A DNA stretch of 64,000 nucleotides from Pectobacterium betavasculorum. Its GTDB lineage: Bacteria > Pseudomonadota > Gammaproteobacteria > Enterobacterales > Enterobacteriaceae. Positions 48,889 to 57,200 of the stretch are shown here, piece by piece. The notes under the pieces are model-generated. The model was not told the origin of the DNA and ran no database searches. It saw only the letters and a program-made list of their open reading frames with translations. The stretch lies in the NCBI RefSeq assembly GCF_000749845.1, contig NZ_JQHM01000011.1:23870-87869 (forward strand). The letters run 5' to 3'. The number at the start of each line of letters is the position of its first letter. The stretch's first letter is position 1. Position numbers and translations under genes: made by a program.

Positions 48889-48917
48889 GGCCCGGTTTTT
48901 CCGGGCCATTTCATTTT
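48889..48917 (+). terminator. Terminator after the doxX gene
   Basis: Perfect stem GGCCCGG (48889-48895), loop TTTTT, CCGGGCC (48901-48907), followed by ATTTCATTTTT. Confidence 0.85.
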
Positions 48918-49049
48918 TATCCTTTCTCGCTTATTCCCTCTTCTTAACCTTGCAATACAGTAGGGTTCAGGTTTCAATACGTCGTTGGGGTATAAACCCC
49001 GAATGCATTGATGTTGCTGATGTTAACTGCCACTGTGATTGATCTATCG

Positions 49050-49123
49050 TGTGAACACGATGTTTTTGTGAACACTATGCTTGTGTGAACACCACTCTTG
49101 TGAAACCATTTTTTTGTGAAAAC
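49050..49123. repeat. Five spaced TGTGAACAC-type repeats upstream of cysS
   Basis: TGTGAACAC occurs exactly at 49050, 49067 and 49084; TGTGAAACC follows at 49099 and TGTGAAAACC at 49115. Steps are 17, 17, 15 and 16 bp. The last unit ends 29 bp before the cysS start. It may be a slippage-made array, a protein-binding array or a leader element. Confidence 0.7.
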
Positions 49124-49152
49124 CATTTTTATAAAAACACTGGAACGCCCTG

Positions 49153-50538
49153 ATGCTAAAGATTTTTAATACGCTGAGTCGCCAAAAAGAGGAATTTAAA
49201 CCTATCCACGCCGATCAGGTGGGAATGTATGTGTGTGGCATCACCGTTTATGACCTGTGTCATATCGGTCACGGGCGTACTTTCGTGGCGTTTGATGTGG
49301 TGGCGCGGTATTTGCGGTATCTGGGATATTCACTGAAATATGTGCGTAATGTCACCGATATTGACGACAAAATTATTAAACGTGCGATCGAAAATGGGGA
49401 AACCAGTGACCAACTGACAACCCGCATGATTGCAGAGATGCATGCCGATTTTGATGCCTTGAATATTCTGCGCCCTGATGCTGAACCGCGTGCGACGCAC
49501 CATATTGCCGACATCATCGAAATGGTGGAAACGCTGATTGCCCGTCGCCACGCCTATGTGGCGAGCAATGGTGATGTGATGTTCTCTGTTGATACCGCAC
49601 CGGGCTATGGTGTGCTGTCTCGTCAGGATCTGGATCAGTTGCAGGCAGGTGCGCGGGTTGAAATTACCGAAGTGAAGCGTAACCCGATGGACTTCGTGCT
49701 GTGGAAAATGTCCAAACCGGGTGAACCTCACTGGTCTTCTCCGTGGGGAGAAGGGCGTCCTGGCTGGCATATCGAATGTTCTGCCATGAACTGTAAACAG
49801 CTTGGCGAGCACTTTGATATTCACGGCGGTGGTTCAGATTTGATGTTCCCGCACCACGAAAACGAGATTGCGCAATCCAGCTGTGCGCACGATGGCCCGT
49901 ATGTGAATTACTGGATGCACTCCGGCATGGTGATGGTTGACCGCGAAAAGATGTCAAAATCGCTCAACAATTTCTTCACCGTGCGTGACGTGCTGGCGTA
50001 TTACGACCCTGAAACCGTGCGCTACTTCCTGATGTCAGGGCACTATCGTAGTCAGTTGAATTACAGTGAAGACAACCTGAAGCAGGCGCGTGCAGCGTTA
50101 GAGCGTCTGTATACCGCATTGCGCGGAACAGATCCCAGCGTTGAGGCACACGGTGGTGACGAGTTTGAAGCACGTTTCCGAGAAGCAATGGACGATGATT
50201 TCAATACGCCGGAAGCTTACTCGGTGTTGTTTGATATGGCGCGTGAAGTTAATCGCCTGAAAGCGGAAGATGGGCAGGCGGCGAATCAACTGGCATCGGC
50301 ACTGCGCAAACTGTCTGGTGTGCTTGGTCTGCTGGAGCAGGATCCTGAGCAGTTCCTGCAAAATGGTGCGCAGGTGGATGATGATGAAGTGAAAGAAATC
50401 GACGCGTTAGTTCAACAACGCAAAGATGCCCGAGCAGCGAAAGATTGGGCGCTGGCGGATCAGGCTCGCGATCGGCTGAATGAAATGGGGATCGTACTGG
50501 AAGATGGTCCACAGGGGACGATCTGGCGCCGTAAGTAG
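49153..50538 (+). CDS. cysS: Cysteinyl-tRNA synthetase
   Basis: 461-residue class I synthetase. The zinc ligand and HIGH motif lie together in [19 protein letters not shown], and the second nucleotide motif is KMSKSLNNF. The remaining zinc ligands are seen in [10 protein letters not shown] and HHENEIAQS. Length and end ([12 protein letters not shown]) match E. coli. No strong ribosome site precedes the ATG. It is convergent with ybcJ across a shared terminator. Confidence 0.97.
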   Translation: MLKIFNTLSRQKEEFKPIHADQVGMYVCGITVYDLCHIGHGRTFVAFDVVARYLRYLGYSLKYVRNVTDIDDKIIKRAIENGETSDQLTTRMIAEMHADFDALNILRPDAEPRATHHIADIIEMVETLIARRHAYVASNGDVMFSVDTAPGYGVLSRQDLDQLQAGARVEITEVKRNPMDFVLWKMSKPGEPHWSSPWGEGRPGWHIECSAMNCKQLGEHFDIHGGGSDLMFPHHENEIAQSSCAHDGPYVNYWMHSGMVMVDREKMSKSLNNFFTVRDVLAYYDPETVRYFLMSGHYRSQLNYSEDNLKQARAALERLYTALRGTDPSVEAHGGDEFEARFREAMDDDFNTPEAYSVLFDMAREVNRLKAEDGQAANQLASALRKLSGVLGLLEQDPEQFLQNGAQVDDDEVKEIDALVQQRKDARAAKDWALADQARDRLNEMGIVLEDGPQGTIWRRK

Positions 50539-50578
50539 TAAAATAACCGTTTCTCTCAGTAAACACGTTTTCAGCGAA

Positions 50579-50613
50579 CAAAAAGCCCGCAAGAGTAAAA
50601 TTGCGGGCTTTTT
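50579..50613. terminator. Bidirectional terminator, cysS / ybcJ
   Basis: AAAAGCCCGCAA (50581-50592) pairs with TTGCGGGCTTTT (50601-50612), with an A-run before and T-run after, so it can serve both convergent genes. Confidence 0.9.
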
Positions 50614-50638
50614 TTCGACATTATTGGTGTCTTAAACG

Positions 50639-50851
50639 CTACTCGGCGATTTTTACCGTCTCGCCGTTGAACTGAACGGTTTGCCCTGCGACGATCTTAC
50701 AGCGCTTGCGCGTTTCTGTCTGGCCGTCAACGGTCACGTCGCCTGCGGCGATAGCCAGTTTAGCCGTCGCTCCGCTTTCACTCCAGCCCAGCAATTTCAA
50801 GAGATCGCATAGTTCAACGTGCGGGTGTTTTTCAAGATTAAAGATTGCCAT
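50639..50851 (-). CDS. ybcJ: S4-domain RNA-binding protein YbcJ
   Basis: 70-residue S4-like RNA-binding protein. The conserved runs KHPHVELCDLLKLLGWSESG and TRKRCKIVAGQTV match E. coli YbcJ over the whole length. Role uncertain; RNA binding is inferred from the fold. It follows folD by 32 bp on the same strand, as in E. coli. Confidence 0.94.
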   Translation of the reverse strand: MAIFNLEKHPHVELCDLLKLLGWSESGATAKLAIAAGDVTVDGQTETRKRCKIVAGQTVQFNGETVKIAE

Positions 50852-50883
50852 AAATTCCTGCTTATTCGTGTTCGACTCGCCAA

Positions 50884-51747
50884 TTATTCGGCGTAGTCAT
50901 GGTACTCTTCGCACGCCTGTAGCGTGTTTTGAATCAGTGTGGCAACGGTCATAGGGCCGACGCCGCCCGGCACAGGACTGATGTAAGACGCTTTTTCATA
51001 TGCTGTTTCAAATTCCACATCACCGACGACTTTGCCGCTTTCCAGACGGTTGATTCCCACATCCAGCACGATTGCGCCTGGTTTAATCCATTCGCCAGGG
51101 ATAAAGCCTGGTTTACCCACCGCGACAACTAGCAGGTCGGCGTTTTCAATATGGTGGCGTAGATTTTTAGTAAAACGATGCGTGACGGTGGTGGTACAAC
51201 CCGCCAGCAACAGTTCCAGACTCATCGGACGGCCAACAATGTTGGATGCGCCGACGACAACGGCATTCAGCCCGAAGGTATCGATATTATAACGCTCTAA
51301 TAGCGTGATGATGCCGCGTGGCGTACAGGCGCGCAGCAGCGGCGCACGCTGGCACAGACGACCCACGTTGTAAGGGTGGAAGCCATCAACGTCTTTATCT
51401 GGGGCGATACGTTCGATCACTTTGGTGTTATCAATGCTTTCCGGCAGCGGGAGCTGAACCAGAATACCGTCAATCGTCTGGTCGGCGTTGAGCTGGTCGA
51501 TAAGTGCTAACAGCTCTGATTCCGTTGTGGTGATGGGTAAATCATAAGAGCGGGAGATAAAGCCGACTTCTTCACATACCTTGCGCTTGCTGGTTACATA
51601 AATCTGTGACGCTGGATTCTCGCCAACCAGCACAACAGCCAGACCCGGTGCGCGTTTTCCTTCAGCCAAACGCTGCGTGACTCGTGCGGCAACTTCGTCT
51701 TTGACCTGCTGCGCAATCGTTTTACCATCAATAATCTTTGCTGCCAT
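50884..51747 (-). CDS. folD: Methylenetetrahydrofolate dehydrogenase / cyclohydrolase
   Basis: 287-residue bifunctional FolD of one-carbon metabolism. Both PROSITE-type regions are seen: [15 protein letters not shown] near residue 60 and [18 protein letters not shown] near the C-terminus, with the catalytic Lys in [11 protein letters not shown]. Operon with ybcJ. Confidence 0.97.
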   Translation of the reverse strand: MAAKIIDGKTIAQQVKDEVAARVTQRLAEGKRAPGLAVVLVGENPASQIYVTSKRKVCEEVGFISRSYDLPITTTESELLALIDQLNADQTIDGILVQLPLPESIDNTKVIERIAPDKDVDGFHPYNVGRLCQRAPLLRACTPRGIITLLERYNIDTFGLNAVVVGASNIVGRPMSLELLLAGCTTTVTHRFTKNLRHHIENADLLVVAVGKPGFIPGEWIKPGAIVLDVGINRLESGKVVGDVEFETAYEKASYISPVPGGVGPMTVATLIQNTLQACEEYHDYAE

Positions 51748-51762
51748 CTGAGATGAGACCCA

Positions 51763-51848
51763 TCAATTGGAATGTAGGGGAGATGGCCGCTATTTTGTCA
51801 GAAGCTGCGCGTGCTGTCAGGTATTGCATAAACATTAATTCCAATTGA
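51763..51848. repeat. 11-bp inverted repeat between folD and the diguanylate cyclase gene
   Basis: TCAATTGGAAT (51763-51773) and ATTCCAATTGA (51838-51848) are perfect inverted repeats 64 bp apart, in the short folD upstream region. They could be the ends of a small inserted segment or two half sites. Confidence 0.6.
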
Positions 51849-51853
51849 GCTCG

Positions 51854-53401
51854 CTATTCGCTGACCTCGAACCGGTTTTTACCGTTATTTTTGGCGTGAT
51901 ACAGCGCGACATCGGCAATATCAATAATGGCTGCTGCCGCTGGCGGTGGGTTATCAACGCTGAACACATAGACGCCAGCGCTAATGGTGACGATTTTCTC
52001 TGAGAACAGCGTCATTTCATGCGCTATCTTTTCCTCGCGTACTGAATCCAGCGCGCACTGAGCGAGCGTGGTAGCACTTTGCTTATCGGTATCGGTGATA
52101 ATGATGGCGAACTCTTCACCGCCATAGCGGGCGACTAAATCTTCTTTTCGTTTCGGCATTTTGCTCAGGGCGTTACCAATCTTGCGCAGGCACTCATCGC
52201 CGGCTACATGCCCATAATAGTCGTTATATTTTTTGAAGGCGTCGACATCGATCATGATCAGCGCCATACACTGCCGTGTTTCTGCTGCTCGCAATAGGGT
52301 TTGTTGCAGGAAAATATCAAACTGGCGGCGGTTAGCTAAGCCCGTCAGGCCATCAAACAGCGCCAGCGCTTGCAAGGTGTGGTTAACCGACGTGAGCTCA
52401 TCACGCACGATGGTTAAATCGATCTGGTTTTTTAAATTCATACGGACCTGCCTCAGCACGATTAGGCCAAGTAGGGTAATCGTGAACAGTAGAATTAAAG
52501 TAATGACACCGTAAACCAGACTGTCCGATTTCCATTTATTGAGAACCAATCCAAGATCGAAACCCGCGGCGATAACAATCGGGTAACGCTTTAATTTTGT
52601 GTAACCATAAATGCGTTCGATATGGTCGAGCGTAGAGACAAACGTTGATGTTCCGCTTTCTGACTGTTTCAGGTGCTCTGAAAAGAGTGGGCCGCTTGAC
52701 ACATTTCGGTTGATGTAAGAGTCATCGTAAGGACGGCCGTACAGAATCCGGCCGTCGGAAAGTAGAATGGCGAGCACGTCCATGTTCCCCATTGAGTAAT
52801 AGCCATAATACTGTTTGAAATAGTTCAACGAGAGCGTGGCGAGCAGCACACCGTTAAAGCTGCCGTCTGGTTTATTGATGCGCATAGATACGGGAACGAT
52901 CAGATCGCCGGTAGAGCGGCTCTGAATCACGCTGCCGATATGAATGCTCTGACTGACGTTGTTCTGGTGATACTTGAAATACTCTCTGTCGGCGTTATTG
53001 ACATTTGCCGGTTTTGCTATCCCTGAATTTACCAACCATTCGCCTTTATCGTCATAAATGAAGATGCCATGCAACTGCGGCAACGCTGCTTTACGACTCC
53101 TTAAAATATCGCCCAGTCGATTCAATTGTACGGAAGATTGACCATCCTGCTCGATACGCTCTTGTAAATCCTGCAACAAGATATCGACTTGTAAAAAAGT
53201 ATCTTCGGCATGGCGCGCCAGCGACAGCGACAAGTTTTTAGCGTTTCGCTCTGTGGAATCGATAAGCTGTTGGTGAGAATTGAATACGGCCCATCCGTTC
53301 AGCGCCACAACAGTGGTGATGATGAATAACATAAAAATAATCATCAATTTTGGGAGTGGCATTTGATACTGGCTGGCTTTTTCCCGCGTGCTGGCCTTCA
53401 T
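51854..53401 (-). CDS. Cache-GGDEF diguanylate cyclase
   Basis: 515-residue membrane sensor that makes cyclic di-GMP. Two membrane helices (about residues 17-40 and 290-315) flank a periplasmic Cache-type sensor, followed by a coiled linker and a GGDEF domain with active-site ARYGGEEFAII. The RKED four residues before that motif's Arg-Tyr gives an RxxD inhibitory site, so product inhibition is likely. No EAL domain. ATG at 53401 with AAGGA is taken; 53413 is also possible. It stands alone. The signal and the controlled process are unknown. Confidence 0.9.
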   Translation of the reverse strand: MKASTREKASQYQMPLPKLMIIFMLFIITTVVALNGWAVFNSHQQLIDSTERNAKNLSLSLARHAEDTFLQVDILLQDLQERIEQDGQSSVQLNRLGDILRSRKAALPQLHGIFIYDDKGEWLVNSGIAKPANVNNADREYFKYHQNNVSQSIHIGSVIQSRSTGDLIVPVSMRINKPDGSFNGVLLATLSLNYFKQYYGYYSMGNMDVLAILLSDGRILYGRPYDDSYINRNVSSGPLFSEHLKQSESGTSTFVSTLDHIERIYGYTKLKRYPIVIAAGFDLGLVLNKWKSDSLVYGVITLILLFTITLLGLIVLRQVRMNLKNQIDLTIVRDELTSVNHTLQALALFDGLTGLANRRQFDIFLQQTLLRAAETRQCMALIMIDVDAFKKYNDYYGHVAGDECLRKIGNALSKMPKRKEDLVARYGGEEFAIIITDTDKQSATTLAQCALDSVREEKIAHEMTLFSEKIVTISAGVYVFSVDNPPPAAAAIIDIADVALYHAKNNGKNRFEVSE

Positions 53402-53899
53402 TATCCTTCTCATCCTTTGCCAAAGAAATGACTGATGATAAGTGTAGACCTTCTTGCCATTTGCGTTGTTATTGATGAGGTTGGCTTATGTTTTTTTCTG
53501 TATCTCATTTTTAGTGCTGTGGTTGGATAGTCTTTTTATTTATGACAGAAGATAAAAGCGGGAACCGTTTTATCCAACGGTAAAAGTAAATCACAAAGCG
53601 TTACTCCGTATACAGCTTTATGCATAACTTGTTTTTACGCTAATTATTTTAAAGCGTAACAGGGTGTAAAAAAATTAGTTATCATTATATGCGCTATGTT
53701 TAATTAGCGTTTAACCAAGGTTGTTAATGGTATTGTGTTTCGAACGTTTCGACTGATAAGTAAGACGTGTCTTCGTTAATGGTGATGTCATTAATCGAAG
53801 GCAAGGAACAAGAAATAAATTGAAATATAACGCCTCTATTCAGATGAGGAAATAAAAAAGATACTGCGGCGGAATAGGGTTTTAGCCAGTGATGAAATA
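53402..53899. other. AT-rich intergenic stretch upstream of the diguanylate cyclase
   Basis: About 500 bp without a credible gene. It contains the cyclase promoter, then AT-rich sequence leading to the degraded arn remnant. Short open frames here have no ribosome site and no family resemblance. Confidence 0.4.
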
Positions 53900-53905
53900 A
53901 AAGGC

Positions 53906-54467
53906 CCTCCATGAAAATAGCGTTTTGCTGAAGACGATGCGCAGCATAAGGCGCGGTTGTGGTATTACCTGCCGTTTCTTATCGTAGGGCATTCCCCTGG
54001 CTTGCACTGCTGCCGGGCGCGTTACGCAGCGGCTGGACTGAACGGAAAGTGAACCCAGAGCGGTACTTTTACTGTGTTGGATGGTGATGCCGCTGCTGTT
54101 TTTCAGCATCGCTAAAGGCAAGCTGTTGACCTACATTCTGCCGTGTTTTACACCACTGGCGCTGCCGAGCATTTCCATGACGCACTGGCCATCGCTTAGC
54201 ACGTTGATCGCGGGTTGGCCTGTTGTCGCTGTGCTGCACGGGATTATCTGCTACGGTCTGTCGATGGTGTGCTGGTTCATGGTGCTGCGCTATCTGCCGC
54301 TAAGCCGTGCCTATCCGCTGATTAGCCTTAGCTACGCGGTGGTCTACCTAGCCGCGGTTTTTCTGCCGTGGCTGAACGAACCGATGAGCCAGCGTAAAAA
54401 CCTCGGTGTTCTGATTATTCTTCTCGGGGTTTGGCTGGTTAGCCACAGTGCACAGGCGACGAAGTAA
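53906..54467 (+). pseudogene. arnT-arnF deletion scar (aminoarabinose lipid A modification)
   Basis: Around 53906 a frame reads AEDDAQHKARLWYYLP, matching the middle of ArnT. After a frameshift comes FPWLALLPGALRSGW, then, after another, [20 protein letters not shown], also ArnT. Near 54160-54170 this joins, in frame, to an ArnF C-terminus ([20 protein letters not shown], ending LLGVWLVSH). A frame of 128 codons (54081-54467) could express the ArnT-ArnF chimera, but it holds neither activity whole. The rest of arnBCADTEF is absent here. This is a fusion by deletion followed by decay of the ArnT part. Confidence 0.85.
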
Positions 54468-54491
54468 ACTGCCTATGCATTGCGAGGGAGA

Positions 54492-54755
54492 TTATTGACT
54501 GAAAATGTGTGCGGCACCGTTCACGCTTAGTCTAACCTGTTGGCCGACAGTGAAAGCAGTGTGACTGACGGTTTTCAGTTCAATGGGGGACGGCGCGCAG
54601 CCCGGTGCCCCGAGCAGAAGCAGCATCAATGCATAGCGCTGCTCTGGCTTTATTTCGGCGCGTGTCGCGGTGTGAAATGGTATGAATTTATCGATTAAAA
54701 AACAGCCAGCTGTGTCTGTGAAATTCATTTCATCGGAAATGAGATATAACGTCAT
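54492..54755 (-). CDS. Hypothetical small protein, doubtful
   Basis: 87-codon frame with no ribosome site before its ATG. The last 25 residues (FTVGQQVRLSVNGAAHIF) resemble the TOBE-like end of ABC transporter ATPases, so it may be the tail of a lost transporter gene rather than a gene. It lies in a stretch with other gene remnants. The gap beyond it (54756-54924) is the upstream region of the EIIA gene. Confidence 0.3.
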   Translation of the reverse strand: MTLYLISDEMNFTDTAGCFLIDKFIPFHTATRAEIKPEQRYALMLLLLGAPGCAPSPIELKTVSHTAFTVGQQVRLSVNGAAHIFSQ

Positions 54756-54924
54756 GATTTACAGAAACAAATCCCGTTTCATCATCTATATTTAATATGC
54801 AGGCTGTGAGTAGCGATACAACAAATACACCGTATTTCTCGGTGTCACGTTCGCTTGTCTGCAATTTTAAGTTAATTGGCCGACAAAGGGTGACACAGCA
54901 ACTGATATTCAGGGGGATGGAAAA

Positions 54925-55248
54925 ATGGATGTAGAAACGCGGATGATTGAGCTTATCGTTAAATCTGGCGAAACACGTTCCTGCGCAATGGAAGCACTGA
55001 GATCCGCTCGCCGAGGCGAGTGGGATCACGTCGATGAACTATTAAAAATGGCTGCGGTAGCGCTGAATAAAGCGCAGTTGATCCAGACCGGATTTATTGG
55101 TTATCAGAGTAAGGAAAAAACCAATCTCGAACTTATCGTCGTGCACGCGCAGGATCACCTGATGAATGCGATGCTGTGCCGTGAACTGGCTGAAGAGATA
55201 ATTGAACTCAGGAAAGAGGTATCTGGCGTTAATATGCACATGCGCTGA
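54925..55248 (+). CDS. Orphan PTS EIIA, lactose/cellobiose family
   Basis: 107-residue EIIA of the Lac/Chb family, a three-helix protein that relays phosphate from HPr to EIIB. The phosphorylated histidine is in VVHAQDHLMNAMLCREL, the family signature; the N-terminal GETRSCAMEALRSAR also fits ChbA. No EIIB or EIIC of this family is nearby. GGGGGATGG-like sequence precedes the start. It may serve a distant permease or be a leftover regulatory subunit. Confidence 0.85.
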   Translation: MDVETRMIELIVKSGETRSCAMEALRSARRGEWDHVDELLKMAAVALNKAQLIQTGFIGYQSKEKTNLELIVVHAQDHLMNAMLCRELAEEIIELRKEVSGVNMHMR

Positions 55249-55266
55249 CCATATTGCTGAGCAAAT

Positions 55267-55302
55267 GAAAAGCCATTCAGCCTCACGCTGAGTGGCTTTG
55301 CT
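55267..55302 (+). terminator. Terminator after the orphan EIIA gene
   Basis: AAAAGCCATTCAG pairs with CTGAGTGGCTTT across a short loop (CCTCACG), about 20 bp after the stop, followed by GCTATTT. Confidence 0.7.
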
Positions 55303-55367
55303 ATTTCGGGGAGAACAAGATTACTCATGAATTTGTATAATAGAGACAAGTTCATAACCCCACTATT

Positions 55368-55495
55368 TTGGATACTCTGGTGTTAAAAGAAAATTTTAAT
55401 GACCTCATCTCGTTCCCGTGGTGGGAATAGAACGCAGTTTTACCAAAGCGGCAGCGAAGCTCGGGCTTTCCCAGTAGGCGCTAAGCCGAACGCTA
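55368..55495 (+). pseudogene. Remnant of a LysR-family regulator (DNA-binding domain only)
   Basis: A frame from about 55368 reads KENFNDLISF, then a shift of frame gives GIERSFTKAAAKLGLSQ, a stop at 55475-55477, and ALSRTLF. This is the start of a LysR helix-turn-helix (compare ERSFTKAAAKLGVSQSALSRTI), with one frameshift, one stop and no effector domain. The remainder of the gap up to dltD (to 55937) shows nothing recognisable apart from the dltD promoter region. Confidence 0.8.
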
Positions 55496-55937
55496 TTTTT
55501 TCTGCGTTATTTATTAGGGTGATTTTTATTATTTTTTAATTATCGATTCTATAAAAATAAAGTGGATATTCACCGTGCTTCGATCAGATACCTTCAGAGA
55601 TTAATGCCTTGACTGCTCACATTGATTTTTTATCTTCATCATTCCCGCTGGCGGCAAGGGGGCTGTCATCATATTACCAGCAAACAGTGACTCACGAGGC
55701 TCCTGCCATCGAACCTTTCCCTCTCATATTCAGGCTACGTAAGCGACAAGAAAGGCAGGAAAACTGTTTCCTGCGGCTGATTATTGTGACGGACATAAAC
55801 ACTGTACATACCGTTACACAGCAACGCTCATCATCGAAGATAACCCTGGTATATAATCCAAAACACAGGGATAGATTTACGTGAAGATAAAAATTCACAA
55901 ATTTCAAACAATAAATATCATGTAGCCTTACTTTATA

Positions 55938-57074
55938 ATGAAAATCAAAAATACTCTCTGCCTACATATCCTGATGGCAACCTTCGCCATCCTGTTTCTT
56001 AGCGTTCCACCGCTGGTGGCGAGCATTGATCCGGCGCTAACATTCCAGCCATTGATTAATACAATGGATGGAACGCCAAAAGAACAAAGGGAAAAAATAG
56101 CCACTATTTCTCATGCTTTACAGGGAAATGCGATTTTCTTTCTCGCTGCTTCCGAGGTTTCGACCTCTGAAGATGAACATTACGCAGTATATAATTACTT
56201 TAATAACCAGCTACATCGTCCAGTCGTGGCCTATGGCGATAGTTATGTCGATAGCGTTACGCATTTTCTACTGCTCTCGCGTTTTAAGAATGATCTTAAC
56301 GCTAACAGTAAAGTTGTTTTGCTGCTGGCGCCCGATAGCTTTTATTCAGACGGTATTCCGCCGTCAATTTTTGCCAACAATTTCCCAGCATCTATTTTTA
56401 ATCCGCTGATGAAGAATGACCAGACGCGTCCTTTTTTGGTCAATTACTTACAACATATCGATAAAGAAGAGATAAGTCATTTAACTTTCGGCCAAATGAA
56501 AGTCTATGGATGGCACCCCCAAATTATCTGGCAGGAAGTGAGTTATCAATTTGCTAATTTCTGCGAGCTGATAAAAAACGACTGGCTGGCGATGTTACAT
56601 ATTGTTCCGCAGCCTGCACAACCGTGGCCTCACCCGTCAACGACCAATGTTGCGCCTGACTGGGAGCGCGAACTGGCTCAGGCTCATGAGTTGAATAAGT
56701 CTCGTCAGCAAAGCGCAGCCACGTTATGGATGGATAAGACTGTTTTTGCCGACGATCAAACACCGGAAGAATGGGACAATGCGCCGATTGCTCCTGCGCA
56801 AATGGAGGCATTACGGGCGACGATTAAATTGCTTAAAGCGCGCAACGCCAGGTTTGTCGTCATTGTCGATCCGATTAATCCGTGGGCGATTAATAATTCC
56901 CGAAAATTCCAGCCAGTCGATAGCCAGATCAGATCGATGCTGGAGGAAAACAAGGTTCCTTATTTTGATATGTATGCGCAGCTTTATCAGAACGGCTGGA
57001 ATTGGGATCGCCTGCACCCAACCGAGCCTGCATGGGTCGCGATGGATAAATTTATTGCTGAGAGTTTTAAATGA
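55938..57074 (+). CDS. dltD: DltD-like protein, cell-envelope acylation
   Basis: 378-residue DltD-family protein. One N-terminal membrane anchor (about residues 8-28) leaves the catalytic domain outside the cytoplasm. The expected Ser is S72 in FLAASEVS (family form GSSE), and Asp/His are D357 and H360 in WDRLHPTEPAW, giving the SGNH-like triad. In Gram-positives DltD is needed for the last transfer of D-alanine onto teichoic acids; the acceptor in this Gram-negative is unknown. It is the first gene of dltD-X-B-A-C and overlaps the small next gene by ATGA. Confidence 0.88.
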   Translation: MKIKNTLCLHILMATFAILFLSVPPLVASIDPALTFQPLINTMDGTPKEQREKIATISHALQGNAIFFLAASEVSTSEDEHYAVYNYFNNQLHRPVVAYGDSYVDSVTHFLLLSRFKNDLNANSKVVLLLAPDSFYSDGIPPSIFANNFPASIFNPLMKNDQTRPFLVNYLQHIDKEEISHLTFGQMKVYGWHPQIIWQEVSYQFANFCELIKNDWLAMLHIVPQPAQPWPHPSTTNVAPDWERELAQAHELNKSRQQSAATLWMDKTVFADDQTPEEWDNAPIAPAQMEALRATIKLLKARNARFVVIVDPINPWAINNSRKFQPVDSQIRSMLEENKVPYFDMYAQLYQNGWNWDRLHPTEPAWVAMDKFIAESFK

Positions 57075-57193
57075 TGAAAACCGCCATTCGCCTTTTTTTC
57101 CTTTATCTCTTTCTGGCGGTAACCATCGTCGCATGGACCTCTGTTGATGAAAGCATGAGTTTAAAAGTGCATTTTGAATATCAAAAATTCTGA
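57071..57193 (+). CDS. dltX: DltX-like 40-residue membrane peptide
   Basis: Short reading frame, too small for usual gene callers: MMKTAIRLFFLYLFLAVTIV then AWTSVDESMS and a C-terminus ending HFEYQKF. It has one N-terminal membrane helix and ends exactly in F-x-Y-x-x-F (F35, Y37, F40), the conserved C-terminal motif of Gram-positive DltX, whose Tyr is proposed to carry the acyl group from DltB to DltD. It begins inside the dltD stop (ATGA) and ends 7 bp before dltB. Confidence 0.85.
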   Translation: MMKTAIRLFFLYLFLAVTIVAWTSVDESMSLKVHFEYQKF

Positions 57194-57200
57194 AGGATGA

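Noticed and set aside
53724..53912. 62-codon minus-strand frame
   Set aside because: AT-driven open frame with no start signal, overlapping the arn remnant.
55609..55884. 91-codon open frame before dltD
   Set aside because: No ribosome site, no family resemblance, composition unlike the neighbours; likely chance.
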